From NCBI GenBank assembly GCA_028293625.1, contig JAQGOL010000030.1, forward strand, positions 434,001-498,000: a stretch of 64,000 nt of DNA, given 5' to 3'. This document shows positions 9,729 to 18,619 of this stretch, one piece after another. The translations under genes were made by a program, and so were the position numbers. Under the pieces are notes generated by a model that ran no database searches, had not been told where the DNA came from, and saw only the letters and a list, made by a program, of their open reading frames with translations. Numbering within the stretch: the stretch's first letter is position 1; each line of letters starts with the position of its first letter. Origin of the DNA: Chthoniobacteraceae bacterium (GTDB taxonomy: Bacteria; Verrucomicrobiota; Verrucomicrobiia; Chthoniobacterales; Chthoniobacteraceae).

Positions 9729-10388
9729 ATGACCAAGTCAGAAATCATTCAGCGACTCCTTGAGCCAGGCGTCATCGCAATTATCCGCGCCGACTCATCC
9801 GGCCAACTCCTTGCAGCGGCGGAAGCGCTTTATGCCGGCGGCGTGACGGCGATGGAAGTAACCATGACGACACCAAACGCGTTGCAGGTCATCAGTGACG
9901 TAACGACCCGGTTCGCGGGCAAAATCCTCATGGGCGTCGGTTCGGTCCTGGATAGCGAGACCGCGCGCGCGGCGATGCTCGCCGGAGCGGAGTTCGTCGT
10001 GACACCGGTTACGCGGCCGGAGGTCATCCGGATTTGCAACCGGTATGGCAAACCGATTGCCAGCGGCGCTTTCACGGCGACTGAAGCCTTGCTGGCTCAC
10101 GAGTCCGGCTCGGATTTCGTCAAGATCTTCCCTTCTGATCAGGTCGGGCCGGCTTATATCAAGAACCTGCTCGCGCCGTTACCGATGCTCCAGATTATCC
10201 CCACCGGAGGCGTCACGCCGGACACGGCGGCGGCATTTATCCATGCGGGCAGCGTGGCGCTCGGCGTCGGTTCAAGCCTGGTTTCCAAAGAGATTTTAAA
10301 AAGTGGCGACTGGGCAAGACTGACAGAGCTCGCGGCTGAATTTGTGCAGATTACCCGGGGAGCGCGCACTTTCAGCCCGTTGCACTGA
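9729..10388 (+). CDS. eda: 2-dehydro-3-deoxy-phosphogluconate (KDPG/KHG) aldolase
   Basis: A 219-residue class I aldolase of the Entner-Doudoroff KDPG/KHG family. Visible motifs are GVIAIIRAD near the start, MEVTMTTPNA with the catalytic Glu, VGSVLD, and DFVKIFPSD with the Schiff-base Lys. They are followed by IPTGGV and GVGSSLV, which bind phosphate. It cleaves 2-keto-3-deoxy-6-phosphogluconate to pyruvate and glyceraldehyde 3-phosphate, or acts on 4-hydroxy-2-oxoglutarate. The ATG at 9729 is used; a TTG directly before it is in frame. No dehydratase or kinase of a sugar-acid pathway lies next to it, so the exact in vivo substrate is open. Confidence 0.92.
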   Translation: MTKSEIIQRLLEPGVIAIIRADSSGQLLAAAEALYAGGVTAMEVTMTTPNALQVISDVTTRFAGKILMGVGSVLDSETARAAMLAGAEFVVTPVTRPEVIRICNRYGKPIASGAFTATEALLAHESGSDFVKIFPSDQVGPAYIKNLLAPLPMLQIIPTGGVTPDTAAAFIHAGSVALGVGSSLVSKEILKSGDWARLTELAAEFVQITRGARTFSPLH

Positions 10389-10441
10389 TCCTAGCGAAGG
10401 AGCGGCCACGTTTATATGATTGGCACCTCTCACCACTCCTT

Positions 10442-12769
10442 ATGCCCAACTCACTTCGCACCGCAATCCAGCAACTTCTTGGACGCCCGGATTATCAGCC
10501 GATGGACAAGGTTGAACTTTCCAAGGCGCTCGGGTTTGACAGCGACCAGCGCTCTGAGTTGCGCAAGGAACTCAAGCGTCTCGAACAGGAAGGGCTGATC
10601 ACCCGGATTCGCAAGAACCGCTATATCCTCCCCGAGACAGCCGACCTCGTCACCGGCATTCTGCAATTTCATCATGGCGGCAATGCGCACCTTCTGAATG
10701 AGAAAAAGGGTGAGCCCGACGTGTTCGTCTCGCAATCCAACGCGGGGACGGCGATGAACGGCGACCGCGTGGTGGTCCGGTTGATGATCGAGGGAATCAA
10801 ACAACGGGTGGAAGGCGGCCGAATCGAGGGGCGCGTCGTGCGGATTCTTGAGCAAGCCAACGACACGATCGTCGGCACGCTCCAGCAGACCAAAAAGTTT
10901 TTTTACGTTATCCCGGACGATGCGCGGTTTCCGCAAGACGTCTACGTGCGTCCGGCGGGGCCGTCACTGCCAAGGCCGCCGCAGATTGGGGACAAGGTCG
11001 TCGTAAAACTTGATCCGTGGGAAAACCGGCACGTCAATCCGGAAGGCGAAATCATTGAGCTGCTTGGGCCGGCCACCGATCCGGGCATCGACATGCTCTC
11101 GATCATCCGCAAATACCATCTTGAGCAGGAGTTTCCCGAAGCCGTGGTCCGCGAAGCGGAACAGATCTCCGAACAGATCGATGCCGACGAGATTGCCAGG
11201 CGCGAGGATCTGCGCGGGAAAATGATCATCACAATCGATCCCGATGACGCCAAAGATTTCGACGACGCCATTGATGTGGAACGGACTGCGTCGGGTGGTT
11301 GGAAACTTGGGGTGCACATCGCCGATGTCTCCCATTATGTCCGCCCCGGCACTCTGTTAGACAAGGAAGCCCGGGCGCGCGGCAACTCGACCTACCTCGC
11401 CGATCGCGTCATTCCGATGCTGCCCGAACGGCTCAGCAACGGCGTTTGCAGTCTTAAGCCGCAAGTCGATCGCCTCACCACGTCCGCTTTCATCGAGTTC
11501 GATAAAACGGGCAAAATCAAATCTGCACGCTTTGCCAGGAGTGTCATTCACAGCGCGGCGCGGTTTACCTATCGGCAGGCTTTCGCCGTCCTCAACAATT
11601 TGCCGGTGCCGCCGACGCCCAATTACGAACGCGGTGGGAAAGTGCATCTCAGTTCAAAACCGGTCCCGCTGGAGGTTACGCCCGAATTGAGGGAACGGCT
11701 TCACACCGCATGGGAGCTCGCTTCCCTTTTGCGAAAAAACCGGTTCGGCCAGGGCTCGCTGGATCTCGATTTTCCAGAGGTGAAAGTCTGGCTCGATGAT
11801 GAAGGCCGCGCCGTTCGCCTCGAAAAGCTCGAGAACGATATTTCCCATCAGCTCATTGAAGAGTGCATGCTGGCGGCCAATGAAGTCGTGGCCAGGGAAA
11901 TCAAAAACAAACGGGTGCCCGGCATTTATCGCATCCACGACGATCCTGACCCGGAGCGGCTCGCGGAGTTCCGGGAATTCGCGGCGGCGTACGGATTTAA
12001 AGCCGGCGACCTGACACAGCGACGCGAGGTGCAAAAGCTTCTGGAGGCCATTAAAGGCCGGGCGGAGGAGTACCCGGTCAAAATCGCGTTTCTAAAAAGT
12101 CTGAAACGCGCCGCCTACGGAGTGGAACCGCTGGGCCATTACGGGCTTTCCAAGGTTAATTACACGCATTTCACCAGTCCGATCCGGCGTTATGCCGATC
12201 TGGTGGTCCATCGTGTGTTGTCGGGCGTCAACTCGCATATCCGCGACCTGGGCGCCACAGCCGAGCACATTTCCAAAACTGAGCGGACCTCGGCCGATGC
12301 CGAGAAAGATTCCACGATGCTCAAAAAAATGGAGTTCTTCCTGCGCCAGCTCAGCGCGCGCAAACTGGAGGAATTCCGCGCGGTGGTCATCGACGTGCGC
12401 AGCTATGGGCTTTTCGTCGAGCTCCCCGATGTGCTCGTTACAGGACTCGTCCACGTGAGTTCGTTGCCGGAAGATTTCTACGCATTCGATTCAGTTCGGC
12501 TCAGTTTCAGCGGCCGGCGCACAGGGAGACGTTTCCAACTCGGCGATCTGTTGCAGGTGATCGTCTGCCGGGTGGACGCTTATAAACGCCAGATTGATTT
12601 CACGATCGTGGATCACCCGGAGGAACCGGCGAAACGCCCCATACGCACCGAGACCAGGGAACCGCGTTCCGGAAAAGAAAAGCGCCGGGAAAAGCCGGTC
12701 CGCCTCAGCCGCAAGAAAGAAGGGAAACTGATTGGAAAAAATGGCGGCCGCAAGCCGGGACGCCGCTGA
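10442..12769 (+). CDS. rnr: Ribonuclease R (VacB/RNase II family)
   Basis: A 775-residue 3'-5' exoribonuclease that degrades structured RNA and takes part in RNA quality control. An N-terminal winged-helix-like segment (LRKELKRLEQEGLITRIRKNRYILP) is followed by cold-shock domains. The RNB catalytic domain carries the metal-binding DPDDAKDFDDAI block near residues 264-276 and then the GVHIADVSHYV and RGNSTYLADRVIPMLPE signatures. A C-terminal S1 domain (VVIDVRSYGLFVELPD) precedes a Lys/Arg-rich tail, the usual RNase R order. The last base of its TGA is the first base of the rlmH ATG, so the two are coupled. Confidence 0.95.
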   Translation: MPNSLRTAIQQLLGRPDYQPMDKVELSKALGFDSDQRSELRKELKRLEQEGLITRIRKNRYILPETADLVTGILQFHHGGNAHLLNEKKGEPDVFVSQSNAGTAMNGDRVVVRLMIEGIKQRVEGGRIEGRVVRILEQANDTIVGTLQQTKKFFYVIPDDARFPQDVYVRPAGPSLPRPPQIGDKVVVKLDPWENRHVNPEGEIIELLGPATDPGIDMLSIIRKYHLEQEFPEAVVREAEQISEQIDADEIARREDLRGKMIITIDPDDAKDFDDAIDVERTASGGWKLGVHIADVSHYVRPGTLLDKEARARGNSTYLADRVIPMLPERLSNGVCSLKPQVDRLTTSAFIEFDKTGKIKSARFARSVIHSAARFTYRQAFAVLNNLPVPPTPNYERGGKVHLSSKPVPLEVTPELRERLHTAWELASLLRKNRFGQGSLDLDFPEVKVWLDDEGRAVRLEKLENDISHQLIEECMLAANEVVAREIKNKRVPGIYRIHDDPDPERLAEFREFAAAYGFKAGDLTQRREVQKLLEAIKGRAEEYPVKIAFLKSLKRAAYGVEPLGHYGLSKVNYTHFTSPIRRYADLVVHRVLSGVNSHIRDLGATAEHISKTERTSADAEKDSTMLKKMEFFLRQLSARKLEEFRAVVIDVRSYGLFVELPDVLVTGLVHVSSLPEDFYAFDSVRLSFSGRRTGRRFQLGDLLQVIVCRVDAYKRQIDFTIVDHPEEPAKRPIRTETREPRSGKEKRREKPVRLSRKKEGKLIGKNGGRKPGRR

Positions 12770-13209
12770 TGCGCTGGCATATTCTTTCCATCGGCAAACC
12801 GAAACTCTCATTTGCTGCCACGGGGATCGCCGATTACGCGGGCCGCTTGAATCCTTTTGCGCAGATCAAATCCGAGACGCTTAAGGCCGGCACCCGGGAG
12901 GCGGAGAGCGCGGCTTTACTTGAACGGAGCACCGGCATGTTCCGGATCGTGCTGGATGAGCGCGGCGATCATATTACCAGCCGGGCGCTTGCGGCGAAGA
13001 TCGACACCTGGGAACAGCGGAGCGTGAAAAACGTCGCGGTGATCATCGGCGGCGCGGACGGACACACCGAGGAGTTGCGGCGTTCGGCGGACTGGCTCTG
13101 GTCGTTAAGCAAACTTACTTTCCAGCACGAACTCGCACTCCTCGTGACGCTTGAGCAGCTTTACCGCGCTTATACGATCAAGGCGGGGCTGCCGTATCAC
13201 CGGGATTAA
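12769..13209 (+). CDS. rlmH: 23S rRNA (pseudouridine1915-N3)-methyltransferase RlmH
   Basis: A 146-residue SPOUT-class methyltransferase that modifies pseudouridine 1915 of 23S rRNA in the assembled 70S ribosome. It shows the compact RlmH layout: a LDERGDHITSRALA segment, the SAM-binding IIGGADGHTEEL knot motif, and the C-terminal QLYRAYTIKAGLPYHRD, matching the conserved Q-YRA...PYH(R) tail. The ATG at 12769 shares one base with the rnr stop codon. The pairing of RNase R with an rRNA modification enzyme suggests a small RNA-metabolism operon. Confidence 0.95.
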   Translation: MRWHILSIGKPKLSFAATGIADYAGRLNPFAQIKSETLKAGTREAESAALLERSTGMFRIVLDERGDHITSRALAAKIDTWEQRSVKNVAVIIGGADGHTEELRRSADWLWSLSKLTFQHELALLVTLEQLYRAYTIKAGLPYHRD

Positions 13210-13211
13210 AC

Positions 13212-14258
13212 CTATCGGGCAGCGGCCGTGGCGGGCGCCTTAACCAGCTTGCTCACACGGCCTGTTTTATTCCAATCCTGCACGTATAGATTGCCTTGGG
13301 CATCGTACGAAATGCCGTGCGGCGCGGTGAAGATGCCCGTCTTCCACCATTGGGGGGCGACGTCGAACTTCGCCCACTGACCCTTATCCGGATTATCGCC
13401 CAGGGTCGCCACAACCGCGTTGGTTTTATCGATAATCGCGACGCGTCCTTCGAGTTCGGCAATCGCCACATTATCGCCGGAAATGGAAGCCGAGCATGGC
13501 CGGCGCAGATCCTGGGTGATCACCGCGACAAAGTTGCCGTCGAGGTCGAAGTGCTGGAGACGGCGGTTTTCGCGGTCGCACACAAGCAGCAGCGGCGTGC
13601 CGGAACGCGAATCGATCACGATGCCGTGGCAGGTGGAGAATTGGCCGGGCTCGGAGCCTTTGCTGCCGAAAGTCTTGATGTACTTGCCCGTGGAATCGAA
13701 TTTATGGATGAGCGATTTGCCGTAACCGTCCGCCACGAAAATGTCGCCATTGGGAGCCACCGCGACGGCGGTTGGACTATACCCTTTTCCCTCGGGATAA
13801 ACGTTTGCCTCCTTCGGGTAAGGAATGGTGAGCAACGGCTTGCCTTCGAGCGTGAGCTTGACGACTTGCGCTCCTCTCAGATGCGCCCCGTAAATGACTT
13901 CCTCGCCGTTCTCTTCCCGGATGCACATTCCATGGGTGCCGGAAAACTCAGGCGCCATGGTCCGCAGCACGGTTCCATCAGCGGAAAAGACGTAAATGCC
14001 TTTGGGTGAATCGGTGCTCACATAGATGATCCCCTTTTTATCAATAACGATGCCGCCATGTGTCGGCCCGAGGGTCAGCTTGTCGGGGATGCTCGCCCAG
14101 TTGGGCACGGTCTGAAAGGTTTGCGCACCGCTGCCGGTGGTCACCGCCACCGTGACTTTGGTGTCGTCGGCGGGAGCCGGAAGTTTGTCGTCGGTATGAG
14201 CGAACGCGCCAACGGCGAGCACGCTGGAAAGGCAGAGAGGGAGAACGAATTTTCGCAT
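13212..14258 (-). CDS. Secreted NHL-repeat (beta-propeller) protein
   Basis: About 348 residues from the ATG at 14258, which opens a signal peptide (MRKFVLPLCLSSVLAVGAFA). The mature part has repeated six-bladed propeller units: DKKGIIYVSTDSPKGIYVFSADG, VAPNGDIFVADGYGKSLIHKFDSTGKYIKTFG and YDAQGNLYVQDWNKTGRVSKL-like blocks, typical of NHL repeats. Such proteins bind ligands or act as extracytoplasmic lyases or lactonases, and no catalytic residues are certain here. It lies 43 nt downstream of rhaA on the same strand, so it may be the last gene of the rhamnose/lactate unit and could act on a sugar outside the cytoplasm. That link is inference. Confidence 0.8.
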   Translation of the reverse strand: MRKFVLPLCLSSVLAVGAFAHTDDKLPAPADDTKVTVAVTTGSGAQTFQTVPNWASIPDKLTLGPTHGGIVIDKKGIIYVSTDSPKGIYVFSADGTVLRTMAPEFSGTHGMCIREENGEEVIYGAHLRGAQVVKLTLEGKPLLTIPYPKEANVYPEGKGYSPTAVAVAPNGDIFVADGYGKSLIHKFDSTGKYIKTFGSKGSEPGQFSTCHGIVIDSRSGTPLLLVCDRENRRLQHFDLDGNFVAVITQDLRRPCSASISGDNVAIAELEGRVAIIDKTNAVVATLGDNPDKGQWAKFDVAPQWWKTGIFTAPHGISYDAQGNLYVQDWNKTGRVSKLVKAPATAAAR

Positions 14259-14301
14259 GGCCGCCAAGAATGCGTTCCGCCCGCCACCGGTCAAGCCCGT
14301 C

Positions 14302-15552
14302 TTAGCGCCGTTTCAATAACACTTCGCACTCATAACGCTTAACTTCGTCCAGCCAGGCATTGGTCGCCGGGACACCGCATTTTTCGCAGTAGGCTTCCCA
14401 AACCGCGCCGAACGGGAGTGTTTTGAGTTCTTCGAGCAAAGCCAGCCGGGTCGTATAATCGCCCTGCAGCTCGGCCGCGCGCAACGTATCGATCGGCTCA
14501 AGCAAAGCCAGCAAGAGCGCCTTGATGAGGGAACGCGTGCCGATCACCCAGGCGGCAATCCGGTTGATGCTTGCGTCGAAAAAATCGAGTCCGAAGTGGA
14601 TCCGATCGATAAACCCGCCGCGAACGGCTTCCTGCGCGATGGCTTCAAGGTCATCGCTGAGCACAACGACGTGATCGCTGTCCCAGCGCACTCCGCGGCT
14701 CACATGCAACAAAAGCCGGTCGGTCCAGAGCAGGATCGACGAGATCTTGTCCGCGATGGTTTCGGTCGGATGAAAATGACCCGCATCGAGGCAGAGCATT
14801 TTTTTGCGGGAGATCGCATAACCCATGTAAAACTCGTGCGAGCCGACAACGTAACTCTCCGAGCCGATTCCAAAGAGCTTCGATTCAACCGCATCAAGGT
14901 TGTGCCGCGGATCGAGCGGCTCGGAAAAGATGGCGTCGAGCGATTGCGCGAGCCGTTCCCGGGGCGCTTTTCGGTCAATTGGCGTGTCTTTAAAACCGTC
15001 CGGGACCCAAAAGTTGGTGACGCAAGGCGAACCGAGTGATTCCCCGATCGCAGCGCCTACTTTTCGGCAGGCTATCCCATGCTCAATCCAGAACCGGCGG
15101 ATTCCGGCATCGCGATGAGCAAGGGTAAATCCATCGTCCGCCTTGGGATGCGCAAAGTAGCTGGGATTAAAGTCCATCCCGACCCCTTTTGATTTAGCCC
15201 ACTCAATCCAGCCCGCGAAATGGATCGGCTCCAGCGCGTTGCGATCGACTTTGTTCCCGTCGAACTCCGCGTAACAGGCATGCAGATTCAGCCGGTGCGT
15301 TCCCGGAATGAGCGAGAGCGCCATGTCGAGGTCCGCCCGTAACTGATCGGCAGTGCGCGCTTTGCCGGGATAATTGCCCGTCACCGCCAGGCCGCCGCCG
15401 AGTTCGGACCCGCTGTTTTCGAATCCGCCGACATCGTCGCCCTGCCAGCAATGGAGCGACACGGCGATCTTTTCAAGCCGAGCAAGGGCGGCATCGGTAT
15501 CGACGCCGAGCGCCGCGTACCGAAGCCGTGCCAGTTCGTAAGCAGCACTCAT
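14302..15552 (-). CDS. rhaA: L-rhamnose isomerase
   Basis: A 416-residue enzyme, the usual RhaA length, converting L-rhamnose to L-rhamnulose with divalent metals. Family blocks are visible: [14 protein letters not shown] near the N-terminus, [33 protein letters not shown], then [11 protein letters not shown] with metal ligands, and WDSDHVV followed by [13 protein letters not shown]. The start is 15 nt downstream of lutC, suggesting one transcript lutA-lutB-lutC-rhaA. Rhamnose breakdown yields L-lactaldehyde, which can be oxidised to lactate, the substrate of the upstream genes. Rhamnulokinase and rhamnulose-1-phosphate aldolase are not in this window. Confidence 0.95.
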   Translation of the reverse strand: MSAAYELARLRYAALGVDTDAALARLEKIAVSLHCWQGDDVGGFENSGSELGGGLAVTGNYPGKARTADQLRADLDMALSLIPGTHRLNLHACYAEFDGNKVDRNALEPIHFAGWIEWAKSKGVGMDFNPSYFAHPKADDGFTLAHRDAGIRRFWIEHGIACRKVGAAIGESLGSPCVTNFWVPDGFKDTPIDRKAPRERLAQSLDAIFSEPLDPRHNLDAVESKLFGIGSESYVVGSHEFYMGYAISRKKMLCLDAGHFHPTETIADKISSILLWTDRLLLHVSRGVRWDSDHVVVLSDDLEAIAQEAVRGGFIDRIHFGLDFFDASINRIAAWVIGTRSLIKALLLALLEPIDTLRAAELQGDYTTRLALLEELKTLPFGAVWEAYCEKCGVPATNAWLDEVKRYECEVLLKRR

Positions 15553-15567
15553 AAAACCGCCTCCAAG

Positions 15568-16257
15568 TCAGGGTAAGAGCAGCACCGTCAGTTTTTTTGG
15601 ACCGTGTGCGCCGAGCACCAAAATCCGCTCAATATCGCCGGTGCGGCTTGGGCCGCTGATGAATGAGATGAAACTTGGATAATTGGCGCCGTAACGGGCG
15701 GCGAGCCGTTCGTAGGCGGCTGTCAGATCAGGCACCAGTTGTTCGTGCCGTGCCACGGCCACATGATGATGCGGAAGCACGCTCAAGGCGCGGCCCCCGG
15801 AGCTGAGCGCCGTCACGCAGATCGAACCGGTCTGCGCCACCAGCGTTTCGCATTCGGTTAGACCCGCGTCGCACGTTTCAAGCTCCACCTTGTCGTAGCC
15901 CGATTCGACTTTAAACAACCCGAGCGACTCCGGCAGATGCGGCACGATCGCGTCGTTAATTGTGCCGGGATGAAACGCGAGTTTTTTCCATTCATTGGCC
16001 TCGGCCAGCGCCGCGAGATGAGCGGCGGCGGCGGCGGCATCGGCGCACTCAACGAACTCTGTTTTAAGCACCACACATTGGGTGGAAAAGAGTGCGCGTT
16101 GCGCTTCAAAATCGCTGCCCACGGGCGGAAGCCATGCGCGAAACGGCACGGCAATGCCCGCCTTGGCGCCGGCTGCGGGCGTTTCGTGATGCCGCGGAGC
16201 GGGCACGGCAAGCGCCTCGCTAATTCGGGCCAAAACTTTTTCTCGATCGTCGTTCAT
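15568..16257 (-). CDS. lutC: Lactate utilization protein C (LUD domain)
   Basis: A 229-residue LUD-domain protein, the third subunit of the iron-sulfur L-lactate dehydrogenase complex LutABC. It carries the CDAGLTECETLVAQTGSI region and HHHVAVARHEQLVPDL and FISGPSRTGDIERILVLGAHGP, all characteristic of LutC/YkgG. The ATG at 16257 overlaps the lutB stop as ATGA. Starts further upstream in the same frame would run into lutB. The complex oxidises L-lactate to pyruvate in the cytoplasm or at the inner membrane face. Confidence 0.92.
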   Translation of the reverse strand: MNDDREKVLARISEALAVPAPRHHETPAAGAKAGIAVPFRAWLPPVGSDFEAQRALFSTQCVVLKTEFVECADAAAAAAHLAALAEANEWKKLAFHPGTINDAIVPHLPESLGLFKVESGYDKVELETCDAGLTECETLVAQTGSICVTALSSGGRALSVLPHHHVAVARHEQLVPDLTAAYERLAARYGANYPSFISFISGPSRTGDIERILVLGAHGPKKLTVLLLP

Positions 16258-17660
16258 TTCGAAGTCTCCTTGCGTTTTGCCCACCAATCGTGAAACGACT
16301 CCGGGGCAACTTCGGGAAAATCGCGAGTCTTCGTCCAGGTGCGGACCGGGTCAAAAACGGTGCCGAGCACGAGCGGATGCAGTTTTTGTCCCCAGGGCGC
16401 GAGCTTGTTGGCAATGCGCAGAAACCAGGGACGAGTCATGGTCTGCACAAAGCCAAACCAGATGAGCCGTTCCCACCAGACCTTCTTTTCCGCCACGGCA
16501 TTGCGGCGGTTATGAAGGAGATGATGATGAATGTCGATTTTGACCGGGCAGGTGTCGGTGCATGCCCCGCACAACGAGGAGGCTCCGCTCAGATGTTTCC
16601 AGTCCTGCAATCCGCGGAAATGCGGCGTGATGACGGAGCCGATCGGCCCCTGATACGTTGTCCCGTAAGCGTGCCCGCCGATGTTTTTAAAAATGGGGCA
16701 GACATTCAGGCACGCCCCGCATCGGATGCAGCCGAGCGCATCGCGTTGCTGCGCATCGGCCAGGAGCCGCGTGCGATGGTTATCGAGGAGAACGATATGG
16801 AACTCTTCGGGGCCATCAGTTTCTCCCGGCTGACGCGGCCCGCCATACATCGAGTTGTAACAGGTAATATGCTGACCTGTGCCGGCCGTGGCCAGCATCG
16901 GAAGGAAAAGCGCCAGATCGGCCAGCTTCGGCAGGATCTTCTCAATGCCGATGAGCGCCACGTGGATCTTCGGCATCGCCGTGGTAAGCCGCGCGTTCCC
17001 TTCATTCTCGGTAATCGAGATCATGCCGGTTTCGGCCACGATGAAATTGCCGCCGGAAATCCCCATGTCGGCCTCGATGTATTGCTGACGCAAAAAACGC
17101 CGCGCGATCAGGGTTAGTTCTTCGGGCGAATCAGTCGCCGCGCTCCCAAGCTCCCGTTGAAAAAGCGCGCTGATTTCGTCCCGCTTAAGATGCATGCACG
17201 GGAAAACGAAATGATACGGCGGCTCATGCATGAGCTGCTGGATGAACTCGCCCAGGTCGCTCTCCACCACCTTGTAACCGGCCTCCTCCAGCGCCGGGTT
17301 AAGGTGGATTTCCTCGCTGGTCATCGCCTTCGATTTGACGATGGATTTGACCTGACGCTCTTTCGCCAGTTTCAGGATATAGTCGCGGGCCTGGCCGCTG
17401 TTGCTTGCCCAGAAGATCTTCCCGCCCCGCGCCGTGAATTTCTCCTCGAACTCCTTGAGGTAACCGTCGAGGTGATTGAGCCCGTCGTATTTGATATCGG
17501 CGGCCACGGTGCGCGCCTGTTGCCAGTCGGTAAAGGTCGCCTTGGTTTCGTCGCGCCTGACCTCGTATCCGTGCAGCGCTTTTCGGATAAACGCCCGGCG
17601 CGGCACGTCGGCCGTCGTGCGTTCGGTATCGCGGTGGAACTGTTCCTGGATGGAAATCAT
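16254..17660 (-). CDS. lutB: Lactate utilization iron-sulfur protein LutB
   Basis: A 468-residue protein with an N-terminal LUD domain (AETGMISITENEGNARL) and C-terminal ferredoxin-type iron-sulfur motifs: CIRCGACLNVCP and LCGACTDTCPVKIDIH, giving two 4Fe-4S sites. This is the standard LutB layout. It transfers electrons in L-lactate oxidation with LutA and LutC. The start lies 6 nt after the lutA stop, and the gene overlaps lutC by four bases, so the three are tightly coupled. Confidence 0.94.
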   Translation of the reverse strand: MISIQEQFHRDTERTTADVPRRAFIRKALHGYEVRRDETKATFTDWQQARTVAADIKYDGLNHLDGYLKEFEEKFTARGGKIFWASNSGQARDYILKLAKERQVKSIVKSKAMTSEEIHLNPALEEAGYKVVESDLGEFIQQLMHEPPYHFVFPCMHLKRDEISALFQRELGSAATDSPEELTLIARRFLRQQYIEADMGISGGNFIVAETGMISITENEGNARLTTAMPKIHVALIGIEKILPKLADLALFLPMLATAGTGQHITCYNSMYGGPRQPGETDGPEEFHIVLLDNHRTRLLADAQQRDALGCIRCGACLNVCPIFKNIGGHAYGTTYQGPIGSVITPHFRGLQDWKHLSGASSLCGACTDTCPVKIDIHHHLLHNRRNAVAEKKVWWERLIWFGFVQTMTRPWFLRIANKLAPWGQKLHPLVLGTVFDPVRTWTKTRDFPEVAPESFHDWWAKRKETSK

Positions 17661-17666
17661 AGGGGT

Positions 17667-18386
17667 CTAACGGCTGGCGAGCACTTCAGCGAGATGCAGG
17701 CTTTTGACCGTGCGTGGACTGTTTCGGTCGAGCCATCCCTGGATCTGCATCAGGCAGCTTGAATCGTTGCTGACAACATATTCCACGCCGGTATCGAGAA
17801 TCGAATTACATTTCACCTCGGCCATGGCCGTGGAGATCTCAGGATATTTGACCGCGAACATTCCTCCAAACCCGCAGCACGCCTCCCCCTCGCCCATCTC
17901 AACGAGCTCAAGGCCTTTTACGGCCCGGAGCAGCTGGCGCGGCTCTTCTTTTGTCCCAAGCTCGCGCAACCCATGGCAGCCATCGTGAAAAGTCACCCGC
18001 CCATCGAAGCGTGCCCCGACATCGCGCACCCCAAGTTGATTGACCAAAAAATCCGAGAACTCAAAAGTGCGGGCTGAAAGTGATTTGGCCTCGGTCTCCT
18101 CGGGTTTCCCTTGAAAGAGTTCGGGATAAAAGACCTTGAACATCGCCCCGCAGGAACCCGATGCGGAAACAACCACCTCCGCGTCCTTGAAAAATGCAAG
18201 CTGACGGGAGGCGACAACACGCGCTTCGTCCCAGTAACCGGAGTTGAAAGGCGGCTGACCGCAGCAGGTTTGTCCCTCCGGATAAACCACCTGATGCCCA
18301 AGGCCTTCGAGCACTTTGACCATCGCGACGCCCACGTGCGGGTAAATCGAATCGATAAAACAGGGAATAAATAGCGTGACGCGCAT
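17667..18386 (-). CDS. lutA: Lactate utilization (Fe-S) protein LutA
   Basis: A 239-residue protein, matching LutA length, made of two CCG (heterodisulfide-reductase-like cysteine-rich) domains. The hallmarks are CFIDSIYPHVG, TCCGQPPFNSGY, FHDGCHGLRELG and ACCGFGGMFAVKYPEIS. The ATG at 18386 (MRVTLFIPCF) is used because the family begins directly there. The frame stays open for another 49 codons upstream but without resemblance. It is the first gene of the lut-rhaA unit. The 233-nt gap to the divergent cyclase gene must carry its promoter; I saw no clear operator in it. Confidence 0.93.
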   Translation of the reverse strand: MRVTLFIPCFIDSIYPHVGVAMVKVLEGLGHQVVYPEGQTCCGQPPFNSGYWDEARVVASRQLAFFKDAEVVVSASGSCGAMFKVFYPELFQGKPEETEAKSLSARTFEFSDFLVNQLGVRDVGARFDGRVTFHDGCHGLRELGTKEEPRQLLRAVKGLELVEMGEGEACCGFGGMFAVKYPEISTAMAEVKCNSILDTGVEYVVSNDSSCLMQIQGWLDRNSPRTVKSLHLAEVLASR

Positions 18387-18619
18387 GAAGGAAAAGAGCG
18401 CGAGAGTGCGATGGCACGCCGCTTTGGGCAAATCGGAAATGCATTCGTTTGCACTCCGGCCCGGCGCCATCAATAAGGTCGGCCGCCGCGTGGCTCGCTT
18501 CCGCCTGTTTGAGGACGCTTGGGAGCGTCGCACACTGACGCATGAATTTTACCACCGCGTCCTCTTGGATTGAAAAAAGAAGATGCGTTCTCTCGGGGAG
18601 CGTCGCTTAATCGAGAAGC

